Positions 1-7,018 of a stretch of 8,638 nucleotides of DNA are shown here, piece after piece; positions within the stretch are counted from its first letter, which is position 1, and every line of letters begins with the position of its first letter. The stretch lies in assembly GCA_029262975.1 (NCBI GenBank), contig JAJCYJ010000439.1, forward strand, positions 1 through 8,638. Reading direction: 5' to 3'. Made by a program: the position numbers and the translations under genes. Source of the DNA: Saprospiraceae bacterium (GTDB lineage: Bacteria > Bacteroidota > Bacteroidia > Chitinophagales > Saprospiraceae). Under the pieces are notes generated by a model that had not been told where the DNA came from, did not search any database, and was given only the letters and a program-made list of their open reading frames with translations.

Positions 1-28
1 GACGAGCTGAAGCAGTAAAATACGGCAA

Positions 29-2071
29 ATGCCAAAGTGGTCGATCCTTACATGGATTGTAATAACTATGTCTGTCCTGCAAGTAAGTGGACAAAGAGAT
101 ACCCTCATTTCCTATTCACTGGATTCAGTATTGATTTCAGCGGGACGTCTTGAGACTCCATATATGTCTTTGCCTGCATCTGCAACAACAGTCGATCTTC
201 GGAAATCTATAAACTTTATATCCCATACAGACCTCAGCGAAGCGGTTAAAGATGTACCGGGTCTGTTTACCTTGAATGGACAGAATTATGCCCAGGATTT
301 ACGAATATCTCTCAGGGGGTTTGGTGCACGATCTGCTTTTGGAATTCGGGGCATCAAATTGGTCGTAGATGGAATCCCTGAAACCACCCCTGATGGCCAG
401 GGTCAATTAGATAATATATCAGTTAGCGATATTGCATTGATCGAGGTGCTTCACGGTACCAGTGGCGCCCAATACGGAAATGCTGCAGGCGGAGTAATTG
501 AAATATCGACCCTGGATATCCCGCCAAATAATGCCTCGACAGCCAGTATAAGAGTAGGATCATATGGACTCCAACAATACCGACTCGGTACAGCTCAACA
601 TCTCGGTAAATCAATTCTACAAATCTCCGGAAATCACCATCGATCTTCGGGATACCGAAATCAAAGTGGACTAGTACAAACTAATATCCTGACAAGATTG
701 ACACATCAGTGGGGAACATCAAATCTGGTTTGGCAGGCAAGCTATTTGAATAGCCCTAAAGCGGAAGATCCTGGCGGGATAAATTTGGCAGATGCCACAG
801 CAAACACTGAATCTGCCAGGGATCGCAATATCAGCTTTAATGCCGGAGAAGAAATCACACACTGGAAATCTTCTCTTTCATTCAAATCAAATTTTTCAAA
901 TACTTTGTCCCTCGTTACGAACGCATTTTATTCAGGAAGAGCTTTTGATGGCCGCTTGCCATTTTCTAATGGCGGTGCGATAGATTTGGACAGAAAGTAT
1001 GGTGGCGTCATGTCACAGCTTAACTATCTAAATACCGGGACGCACTCCGTTCACAAAATGAGTATTGGGATTGAGGTGCTTTCGCAAAGAGATAACCGGG
1101 ACAGATATGTAAATAATGATGGTACACGTGGCGTATTGACCTTGTCGCAATTAGAAAAATTTGACAACTTTGGTTTCTATTTTATAGACCAATGGAGCAA
1201 CAATCTTTGGACAGTTAGAGGATCACTCCGATATGATGACAATAAAATAGGTGTTGATGATAACTTTCTAATTGATGGAGACGATAGTGGGGATAGAAAA
1301 CTTTCTAATTTTAATTATAGTGCTGCCGTCAATTATAGAATTTCAGATCGGAATGCCGCATTTATAAATTACAGTACTAGTTTTGAGACACCGGCCCTCA
1401 GTGAATTATCTTCCAACCCTGATGGGGGAGGAGGGTTTAATAATCTGCTCGAACCTATGAAGGCCAGGACAATTGAAGTAGGTGCCAGGGGAGGGAGTAA
1501 TGAAGAAATACGCTATTCGATATCATTATTTCGAATTCGATCCGAAGACGAATTGATACCATTTGAACTGAATGACTTTCCAGGCAGAACCTTTTTTAGA
1601 AATGCTGGCAGTACCAAAAGAACCGGGGTCGAAGCAGGATTGACCTATGCCGGTATAAAGAAAATAGAATTACAAAGTTCTTACGCCTATTCTAATTTCA
1701 AATTTGATGAGTATAATGTGGACGGTCAGGATCTGGCCAATAATCCGATCCCCGGAATTCCACAACATGCATTGTCTACATCTTTGTCCTATTTATCCAA
1801 CAGGCTGACCTTCAAACTTTCATCTCAATATTTCAGCAGAATAACTGTAAAGGATGCAGGCGATGTAAGTGTTGATCCTTATCACATCGTCAACTTTAGA
1901 GCTGGTACTGAGTTGCAGTCAGGGAGGGTAGTGTACACACCATTTGTAGCGATTAATAACTTATTCTCGACAGCATATTTTGACAACCTGAGATTAAATG
2001 CCTTCGGTGGCAGATTTTACGAACCTGCAGCTACCATCAATTGGCAAATGGGTTTGTCTGTTGTATTCTGA
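29..2071 (+). CDS. TonB-dependent outer-membrane receptor, YncD/PqqU-like
   Basis: This is a complete 680-residue outer-membrane receptor that would import a scarce ligand using TonB-ExbBD energy. Residues 1-21 form a signal peptide (hydrophobic ILTWIVITMSVLQVSG, then Q). A TonB-box-like DSVLISA lies at 32-38, and the plug domain spans about 46-160. The 22-strand barrel follows and ends in the aromatic VVF typical of barrel assembly signals. There is no N-terminal carboxypeptidase-like domain, so this is not a SusC-type glycan porin. The plug motifs RGFGARSAFGIRG (96-108) and VDGIPETTPDGQGQ (113-126), plus GYRNQSG (208-214) and DPGGIN (247-252), match my memory of the E. coli YncD/PqqU class, which takes up pyrroloquinoline quinone. 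The ligand assignment is inference, and a ferric-siderophore receptor of the FecA group is the alternative. The start is the first ATG that yields a full signal peptide; no Shine-Dalgarno is visible, as is usual in Bacteroidota. It converges on the methyltransferase gene 25 bases downstream. Confidence 0.93.
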   Translation: MPKWSILTWIVITMSVLQVSGQRDTLISYSLDSVLISAGRLETPYMSLPASATTVDLRKSINFISHTDLSEAVKDVPGLFTLNGQNYAQDLRISLRGFGARSAFGIRGIKLVVDGIPETTPDGQGQLDNISVSDIALIEVLHGTSGAQYGNAAGGVIEISTLDIPPNNASTASIRVGSYGLQQYRLGTAQHLGKSILQISGNHHRSSGYRNQSGLVQTNILTRLTHQWGTSNLVWQASYLNSPKAEDPGGINLADATANTESARDRNISFNAGEEITHWKSSLSFKSNFSNTLSLVTNAFYSGRAFDGRLPFSNGGAIDLDRKYGGVMSQLNYLNTGTHSVHKMSIGIEVLSQRDNRDRYVNNDGTRGVLTLSQLEKFDNFGFYFIDQWSNNLWTVRGSLRYDDNKIGVDDNFLIDGDDSGDRKLSNFNYSAAVNYRISDRNAAFINYSTSFETPALSELSSNPDGGGGFNNLLEPMKARTIEVGARGGSNEEIRYSISLFRIRSEDELIPFELNDFPGRTFFRNAGSTKRTGVEAGLTYAGIKKIELQSSYAYSNFKFDEYNVDGQDLANNPIPGIPQHALSTSLSYLSNRLTFKLSSQYFSRITVKDAGDVSVDPYHIVNFRAGTELQSGRVVYTPFVAINNLFSTAYFDNLRLNAFGGRFYEPAATINWQMGLSVVF

Positions 2072-2096
2072 AATCTCTAAGTAAGCTCGATTTCTT

Positions 2097-2975
2097 TTAA
2101 CAACATCCTCCACCCGGAGTACAGACTTCTCCATTACTTACGATATTTAATGTCTTCATTGCGCTGCCCGATTTTTGTCCGAAGACAGTAACGCTGAAGA
2201 TGCCAGTTGTCCCGTTTTTAAAAGAGTCAAGTGAAGACTGATCGAGATAATTGATGAGGATATCATCAGGAATTTGGATCGCCTTTTCCTTCTGTATTGT
2301 GATATTTTCAAATCCAGCCTCAGAGATTAATTTCAAATAGTCTGTCTTTTGAATGGCGCCTGCTACACATCCTGCATACATTTCTGCGGCATTGGTCAGT
2401 TCGTCAGGTAAACTACCTACAAGTACTATATCCGAGATACTAAAGTGTCCTCCGGGTTTCAATACCCGATTAATTTCAAGAAAAATACGATCTTTCTTTG
2501 GAAGCAAGTTAAGTACGCAATTGCTGACTACTACATCCACGGATTCCTCTAAAACAGGCATGTGCTCGATATCTCCTTCCCGAAATTCGACATTATTAAA
2601 GCCTACTTTATGTGCATTTGTACGCGCCAGGTTGATCATTTCAGGGGTGAAGTCAATTCCAATTACCTTGCCTTCAGGACCAGTTTCATGTCTTGCCACA
2701 AAGCAATCATTGCCAGCACCCGAACCAAGATCCACAACTACATCTCCATTTTTTATCATAGCAAACTGAGTAGGTAGCCCACAACCAAGTCCAAGATCTG
2801 CATCGGCATTATATCCGTCCATCTCGTATTCGTCGTTCATAATATTATATACTTCCTTACTGGACTCTGTTGCTCCACAGCAAGAAGCCTGGATGGTTTC
2901 CTTATCTCCTTTTGCAATTGAGGCATATTTATCACGTACGAGAGATTTGAGATCTATTGCGGTATTTTTTTCCAT
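2097..2975 (-). CDS. arsM: Arsenite S-adenosylmethionine methyltransferase
   Basis: This 292-residue cytoplasmic enzyme methylates As(III) with S-adenosylmethionine, giving methylated and partly volatile arsenicals. The class I methyltransferase core is clear: motif I is VVDLGSGAGND (80-90), the acidic SAM-ribose residue is in GIDFTPEM (106-113), then come EGDIEHMP (133-140), the post-I strand region SNCVLNLLP (151-159) and RVLKPGG (170-176). The arsenic-binding cysteines of the family are all present: Cys65 in GLGCG, Cys153 in SNCVLNL and Cys203 in YAGCVAGA. The 50-residue spacing between the last two equals that of the algal enzyme as I recall it. The N-terminal Cys32-Cys33 pair is also typical. 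The protein ends in a Cys-rich tail, CTPGGGCC (285-292), that could hold As(III) or another thiophilic metal. It is encoded alone, with no arsR, arsB or arsC visible beside it. A UbiE-type methyltransferase is excluded by the full cysteine set. Confidence 0.95.
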   Translation of the reverse strand: MEKNTAIDLKSLVRDKYASIAKGDKETIQASCCGATESSKEVYNIMNDEYEMDGYNADADLGLGCGLPTQFAMIKNGDVVVDLGSGAGNDCFVARHETGPEGKVIGIDFTPEMINLARTNAHKVGFNNVEFREGDIEHMPVLEESVDVVVSNCVLNLLPKKDRIFLEINRVLKPGGHFSISDIVLVGSLPDELTNAAEMYAGCVAGAIQKTDYLKLISEAGFENITIQKEKAIQIPDDILINYLDQSSLDSFKNGTTGIFSVTVFGQKSGSAMKTLNIVSNGEVCTPGGGCC

Positions 2976-3017
2976 ATGATACTTTAGAATTGACGTTTAA
3001 ATGATTTTTGTAATCTG

Positions 3018-3039
3018 TGTAACAACGGATCGTCTTACA
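3018..3039. promoter_or_regulatory. Imperfect inverted repeat upstream of arsM, possible operator
   Basis: TGTAA and TTACA arms face each other across 12 bases, 43 to 64 bases upstream of the arsM start codon. This is a plausible place for a repressor or activator site overlapping the promoter. The arms are only five bases long and the inner part is not symmetric. I do not recognise it as an ArsR operator, and no arsR gene is present in the window. Confidence 0.2.
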
Positions 3040-3182
3040 GGTTGCAAATATGAGCTTTTTATGTCAGTATTTAGGAACGGAAAACCCGCTAATCTGTGAT
3101 GTGATTTAGTTGCGAGTTCTGAAGGGTATAGGGGCATAGGAGATCCGTTAGTCTGATGCGAGTTTCGGATTGTACAGGTGTG

Positions 3183-3258
3183 GGGCATCGGGTATGAAAC
3201 CCGCTGTCAAGTGTGGGTGTGGGGCCAGTATAGAAAACCAGTGATCAGTTTCGAGTTA
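3183..3258 (+). repeat. Dispersed repeat unit, best left copy (pairs with 7019-7096)
   Basis: This 76-base unit starts GGGCATCGGG and runs through AAACCCGCTGT, GTGGGTGTGGGGCC and AGTTTCGAGTTA. It aligns end to end with 7019-7096 in the same orientation, with scattered substitutions and two small length differences. Near its start CGGGT and ACCCG (3189-3203) form a perfect five-pair stem around a five-base loop. The second copy lies 3.8 kb away, beyond the three unknown genes. Confidence 0.8.
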
Positions 3259-3276
3259 TGGAAAGTAGGGTTATGG

Positions 3277-3318
3277 GGGCATCGAGTATGAATTCCGCTG
3301 TCAAGTGTGTGATTGTGA
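3277..3318 (+). repeat. Dispersed repeat unit, partial second left copy
   Basis: The first 33 bases (3277-3309) match the start of the unit at 3183 at 30 of 33 positions. The three changes all fall in the hairpin stem, which is no longer complementary. The unit continues into GTGTGTGATTGTGA, which reappears in the right block at 7225-7239. A further GGGCATCGG follows at 3319-3327. Confidence 0.7.
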
Positions 3319-3387
3319 GGGCATCGGAAATTATTTACGAGTTCTGGGTTGTCTGGAAGTACATGCCTAATATAGGTTGATTTGTGA

Positions 3388-4770
3388 TTATTTTTGGAGC
3401 GACTTGAAAACATAACCAGCGCGTAGACCAAAATTTATTGACTTTGAGAAGGGTCTATCCTCATCTTTCTTATTTAATTTGTTAATGCCATTATTATAAT
3501 TCTCTGATTCAATGTAAAATCCTCCTAAAAACTTGCCGTTAGATAATGTATGAAAATTCAATGCAAATCCTATGTCTTTAGTATGAGGTACAGTATTATT
3601 ACCCGCAAAATTATTCAGACGCCAGTAAATCCCATAGGATATAAAATTAGTGCCCGAAATCTTCTGCCTCCTCATAAGATCGAGGTAGACGCTAAAAGTA
3701 CCTATACCTTCCTTGAACTGTTTTTTGTAGGCTGTAATTTTATTTTCCGTCTTGATAGATGTATTTGGACTTCCGCTATTCGAAGTTTCTGTTATCGTAT
3801 AATCTACCTTTTTAAGAGTGCTAAAATTGTCGGTATCCGAAAATCTTATTTTGAGACCTGCAAACCAATTGAAGTTATAACTATAATTGAAACCAAGATC
3901 AAAGTTTAAAACCTTGGATGTTTTGGATTTAAAACTGTTTAACAGGTTCATTGTGTCTAATTCTCCTACTGATTTAAAAGATCTGCTCGAGAGATCTATT
4001 CCTGTATAAAATGTTAGTTTGTGGATAGGAGAAGATGGTGGGAATGCTTTTAACATCTTTTCGTCATTAATTTCGACTTCGACAAAATGCTCATTAAAAT
4101 CCTTTTGTAAAATTGTGTCAATTTCGCTAAAAGTCTTCTTAATATTTTTTTCTATTTTTTTATCTAATATTGTATCTGTAGTGCTTTCAATGAGTCGATT
4201 AGTTATTGTTTTTTCTTCTGCAATATCGCCACTTCCTAGTTCGTTAAAATATTCTATTAATTTACGCCTTATACTGTAGTAGTCTTCACCCATTTTTACC
4301 TTAATGGCATCCGAAATATTTTCGTTTATTCGATTTGCAATAGTATCAAGAGCAAGCTTTAGACTATCTTTTTTTGAATCGAGTAATTTATATTCTAAAG
4401 GATAGTTGTTAATTATACCAATTCCAATTACTCCGGATAATTGCGAACTTGGTTGAATTTCACCGGCACTAATTAATGGTCCAATGCCATTACTATTCCC
4501 TGCCTTAGATTTAATACTATATAATAAATCGAAGCCAGTGTCTATATGTTTTTTGCCTGTATAGTGAGCTGCTAATTCGGATTTTGTAAAATTGAAGTTT
4601 ACAGACCCGCCTTCCAATAAAATACTATTTTCTCCCGATGCATCTTCAGGGAGAATTTGTGATATGCTCTGATTGCTGCTTAAGAAAGATAGGAATACCG
4701 CAGTAGCCGAAATTTTAAGCAAGTAGATAATGTCCAGTGATAGCTTGTTTGCCATTTTTTGATATTCCAT
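3388..4770 (-). CDS. Unknown secreted protein, probable outer-membrane beta-barrel with a helical insert
   Basis: I do not recognise a named family. Residues about 6-38 read as a signal peptide: MANKLS, then the hydrophobic stretch IIYLLKISATAVFLSFL, with probable cleavage near SISQ. Residues 55-120 are beta-rich and contain GIGPLISAGEIQPSSQLSG (95-113), an Asn/Gly/Ser-turn pattern seen in Bacteroidota barrel proteins of unknown role. Residues about 130-240 are charged and helical (DSKKDSLKLALDTIANRI, then KKIEKNIKKTFSEID). From about 250 alternating aromatic strands resume (HKLTFYTGIDL, LNFDLGFNYSYNFNWFAGL) and continue to the end, FGLRAGYVF, seven residues from the C terminus. This suggests a barrel with a large periplasmic or pore-associated helical insert; that is inference. 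The start is uncertain: ATG at 4770 or ATG at 4755 (MANK, a cleaner signal peptide). Either start overlaps the 3' end of the 94-residue gene, suggesting translational coupling. Confidence 0.75.
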   Translation of the reverse strand: MEYQKMANKLSLDIIYLLKISATAVFLSFLSSNQSISQILPEDASGENSILLEGGSVNFNFTKSELAAHYTGKKHIDTGFDLLYSIKSKAGNSNGIGPLISAGEIQPSSQLSGVIGIGIINNYPLEYKLLDSKKDSLKLALDTIANRINENISDAIKVKMGEDYYSIRRKLIEYFNELGSGDIAEEKTITNRLIESTTDTILDKKIEKNIKKTFSEIDTILQKDFNEHFVEVEINDEKMLKAFPPSSPIHKLTFYTGIDLSSRSFKSVGELDTMNLLNSFKSKTSKVLNFDLGFNYSYNFNWFAGLKIRFSDTDNFSTLKKVDYTITETSNSGSPNTSIKTENKITAYKKQFKEGIGTFSVYLDLMRRQKISGTNFISYGIYWRLNNFAGNNTVPHTKDIGFALNFHTLSNGKFLGGFYIESENYNNGINKLNKKDEDRPFSKSINFGLRAGYVFKSLQK

Positions 4771-4999
4771 TAGGATAGTTTTTCAATTTCTTTGATCCGT
4801 CGACCGTCACATTCAAGGTGTATTTGCCTTGTTTAGATCCGGATACCGTACAGAATAAATATATTTTGTTATTTACAACCCGAGCTCCGGTAACCGTACC
4901 ACTTAGTCTCGGAGGATCTATAATTCTCCCTCCGATTCTTAACTGAGTGATACTATCAATAAATGCATCTTTTGAAATTTTATAAGTTGCAGTTGCCAT
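4715..4999 (-). CDS. Unknown small protein, 94 residues, first gene of an overlapping pair
   Basis: I do not recognise the family. The protein has no signal peptide or membrane segment, so it should be cytoplasmic unless exported by a dedicated route. It looks beta-rich: RLSGTVTGARVVNNKIYLFC (31-50) and KYTLNVTVDGSKKLKNY (59-75) alternate as in a small beta-sandwich. It is basic, with a Lys-rich second half, and has one cysteine (Cys50). The first 75 or so residues look like ordinary coding sequence. The last 18 or so overlap the start of the downstream secreted-protein gene in another frame. The shared segment could mean coupled translation, or a frameshift that lengthened or shortened the true C terminus. 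A purine-rich GAAG lies about 10 bases before the ATG. Upstream is a 456-base gap, so this gene probably starts its own transcript together with the 460-residue gene. Confidence 0.6.
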   Translation of the reverse strand: MATATYKISKDAFIDSITQLRIGGRIIDPPRLSGTVTGARVVNNKIYLFCTVSGSKQGKYTLNVTVDGSKKLKNYPNGISKNGKQAITGHYLLA

Positions 5000-5455
5000 T
5001 TTTTAAATCTTCAATGTGATTAAAATTATTTTTCGTTATTCAATATAAAGTGGAATTTATAGGCATGCTTAATTATGAAGGGCAAATTGAACTGAAATAG
5101 AAAATTTACTAAATATTAAGTATATGTCTTTTGATTTTATGTAATATTTAATCAGCGAATATCCTTATTTTTATTGTTTGATCCCTTCTTAAAAGGTTTT
5201 TTCAGGAGCCCCTGGATTGCGTTATCGTTTTTACAATAGATAAATCTCTAATTAGACAGATGTGTTTGTCCATGTGCAAAAAAAGCGTATCATGACATCC
5301 TCACGGAAATATAGTCTACTGCGATTTCCATCATAACCATTATATTACAATCTTAAATGTCCTGAACTGCTTTGTTGTGTATCATGAAGTGAGTTGAATC
5401 CTTCCAAAACACTTCCTTCCGAAGTGTGTGCCCTTTGACAATTATAATGTTAATC
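5000..5455. other. Gene-free AT-rich interval
   Basis: I find no convincing gene, RNA gene or repeat-family member here. The only structures are the terminator hairpin at 5409-5427 and a weak inverted repeat, GGAAAT at 5305-5310 with ATTTCC at 5324-5329. The nine-base word GTATCATGA occurs twice, near 5287 and 5378. The promoter and leader of the 94-residue gene must lie in this interval, but I see no TAnnTTTG element on the minus strand. Confidence 0.6.
5404..5427 (-). terminator. Intrinsic terminator of the 475-residue membrane-protein gene
   Basis: On the minus strand ACACTTC and GAAGTGT form a perfect seven-pair stem with a five-base loop (GGAAG), running directly into four T residues. 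It starts 28 bases past the TAG stop codon of the membrane-protein gene. The T tract is short, so termination may be partial. Its presence suggests that the membrane protein and the overlapping gene pair downstream are separate transcripts. Confidence 0.6.
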
Positions 5456-6883
5456 CTACGGATTTACAATAGAAGATATCCAAGTAGCAACTCTGTCTGA
5501 GAAAATTAAATTGGCTACAACAGTAATACCCAAGCCTGCAATGAACAGTGTGAATGGATCAAAAAAACAATTCTGCCCAAATACATCATTGTTAATATAG
5601 TATTGCTTGAAAACGATTAAAGATGCAATTATGACAGAAGTCAGATACATCCATGGGGTATAGAGATATAGCATTTTATCCAAGGAGGGTTTCCTGTTTA
5701 GCCAGTAGTATAATCTTTTATGTGTCCTCATAAACCACCCTTCGTTTTTTACGACCAAATCTTCAACAGGGAGAGGCCTTCTAAGAACAGGATCAATCAA
5801 AGATGTCATGGTATGTGTTTTAAGGATTCCTCTATCGAAGAATAGCCCAGGCAAATGCTTTATCACTTTTTCATTTAATGAAATAATTTGATTATTGATA
5901 GTGGTAAAATCAGTTATTGCTATCGCTCCATAAATATTATTAATAACCTCATCCACTTCCTGGTTAAATTTATCTTTAATGGTCGAATCTAAAATCTTGT
6001 TTATTTTTCTTTTCAATAAATTTGCTTCACCAAGATATTTTAATTGGTCCGCACTCATTTCTGTTTGCCTGAACTTTCTACCAATCCAAAGACCTATAAT
6101 TAACAAAATGAAGGGACAGAGCCAACCGTTCTTTACATAAGTTTCGATTGGAATTACCTGGGACTTAATATCCTTATTAAAGTTTATTTCGACTTGACCG
6201 TTGTATTTACCAGGATGCAAATCACTATAGTCAGCATTTATCTTAATTGATTTTGATGATTTTGCAGTTACTGAACTATCTGCCCTCTCTAGAGTACATT
6301 CAAATCGACCATATTCTATACTATCGAGATCGAGAATAGACTGAATATCATCTATCTTGATTTCAATTTCTGCATTGTTATCAAGACCGATGGTAAAGTC
6401 TTCTTTCATTTCACGACTAAATAAAGATTTTGTATGGCACACGTTAATTGGATCAGTATTTAAAACAGTCACGGAATTTTCAGGATATACATGCAGTGTA
6501 ACTTTATGAGAGAATAATTCCTTCTGTTGATCGCCTAATTTTAGGTAACCCAAATACTTTCCTTCTGATTTCAATTCTGTAGATGATAATATGCAAATTG
6601 ACTGTAAACCATTCGACTTTTTCGCTACAAATTTTGCTTCTACAATTATGCTTTTATTAGAATTGGTATCGAGAAAATATTCTGTCCTGCAAGAACAGAT
6701 ACCTGGAAGTTCAATCTCATTAATATATATAATTGTCTGGAAGTCATCGATGCCTTTTGCATAATAGACGCTAATATCTTTATCGCTATTAGAAGAACTA
6801 GAATTAGGACTAGTTGAAATTTGAGCACTGGATAATACATGTAAAAATGTAAATATAGAAATAATAATATAACATTTCTTCAT
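5456..6883 (-). CDS. Unknown inner-membrane protein: signal peptide, Ig-like periplasmic region, three membrane segments
   Basis: I cannot name the family. Residues 1-20 are a signal peptide (MKKCYIIISIFTFLHVLSSA, cut before Q). Residues about 37-250 are beta-rich and look like two Ig-like domains. Each ends in the kind of strand pattern such folds show: EGKYLGYLKLG then KVTLHVYP (107-134), and HPGKYNGQVEINF then IPIETYV (223-250). Membrane segment 1 is about 253-268 (NGWLCPFILLIIGLWIG), followed by basic RKFRQ, so the next part is cytoplasmic. Residues 275-400 are helical and charged. Segments 2 and 3 are about 406-426 and 441-461, joined by a short loop with Cys439. The predicted topology is periplasmic N-terminal part, cytoplasmic middle and C-terminal hairpin. 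The several cysteines in the periplasmic region (63, 65, 97, 149, 196) could form disulfides. Asn, Ser, Ile and Lys are abundant and the gene is AT-rich. It is a single-gene unit with its own terminator. Confidence 0.8.
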   Translation of the reverse strand: MKKCYIIISIFTFLHVLSSAQISTSPNSSSSNSDKDISVYYAKGIDDFQTIIYINEIELPGICSCRTEYFLDTNSNKSIIVEAKFVAKKSNGLQSICILSSTELKSEGKYLGYLKLGDQQKELFSHKVTLHVYPENSVTVLNTDPINVCHTKSLFSREMKEDFTIGLDNNAEIEIKIDDIQSILDLDSIEYGRFECTLERADSSVTAKSSKSIKINADYSDLHPGKYNGQVEINFNKDIKSQVIPIETYVKNGWLCPFILLIIGLWIGRKFRQTEMSADQLKYLGEANLLKRKINKILDSTIKDKFNQEVDEVINNIYGAIAITDFTTINNQIISLNEKVIKHLPGLFFDRGILKTHTMTSLIDPVLRRPLPVEDLVVKNEGWFMRTHKRLYYWLNRKPSLDKMLYLYTPWMYLTSVIIASLIVFKQYYINNDVFGQNCFFDPFTLFIAGLGITVVANLIFSDRVATWISSIVNP

Positions 6884-6993
6884 GCTCTTAAATCTAATTC
6901 TAATATCGTTTTCTAATAAAGTGTGTGAACTTCTAATTTAGTTCTATTCTGGCCTGAATGCAATTTATCTAAATTGAAGAGGTTGACTTTACT

Positions 6994-7001
6994 CAAAATT
7001 A
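6994..7001 (-). promoter_or_regulatory. Candidate Bacteroidota -7 promoter element
   Basis: On the minus strand the sequence TAATTTTG matches the Bacteroidota -7 consensus TAnnTTTG exactly. It lies about 110 bases upstream of the start codon of the 475-residue membrane-protein gene and faces it. I see no good -33 TTTG at the usual distance. That position falls inside the first bases of the right repeat block. An eight-base match with two free positions can occur by chance. Confidence 0.3.
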
Positions 7002-7018
7002 AGTAGAAGTAAAGTACA

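Larger units (their letters stand above)
3075..3350. repeat. Left block of degenerate intergenic repeats
   Basis: This gene-free stretch between arsM and the next minus-strand gene is built from recurring words. GGGCATCG-type units occur near 3132, 3183, 3277 and 3319. Words of the form TNCGAGTT or GCGAGTT occur near 3111, 3160, 3251 and 3338. ACCCGC or TCCGCTG follows the GGGCATC units. Base composition is G- and T-rich on the + strand, unlike the AT-rich neighbours. The units are not evenly spaced and differ from one another, so this is a decayed dispersed or pseudo-tandem repeat rather than a CRISPR array. Small open frames in it on the minus strand are products of the repeat and are not called as genes. 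Confidence 0.75.

Noticed and set aside
1..18. Possible 3' end of an upstream gene (DELKQ then stop)
   Set aside because: Five codons are too few to support a call; any frame would give something similar by chance.
2353..2777. Open frames on the + strand inside arsM
   Set aside because: They lie opposite a clear ArsM coding sequence with all its motifs, and their translations show no recognisable domain.
3075..3350. Possible CRISPR array
   Set aside because: Units differ in length and sequence, spacing is irregular, and there are no unique spacers or cas genes.
2997..3431. Two small minus-strand open frames (63 and 74 codons) between arsM and the barrel gene
   Set aside because: They consist of translated repeat block, with His/Thr/Pro/Asn-rich peptides, and the second overlaps the 3' end of the barrel-protein gene.
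3550..4279. Open frames on the + strand opposite the barrel-protein gene
   Set aside because: The minus-strand frame is 460 codons long with a signal peptide and regular beta pattern; the + strand frames have skewed compositions and no domain.
5180..5215. CCTT/AAGG stem followed by six T residues on the + strand
   Set aside because: The stem is only four pairs and AT-rich, and no + strand gene ends nearby.
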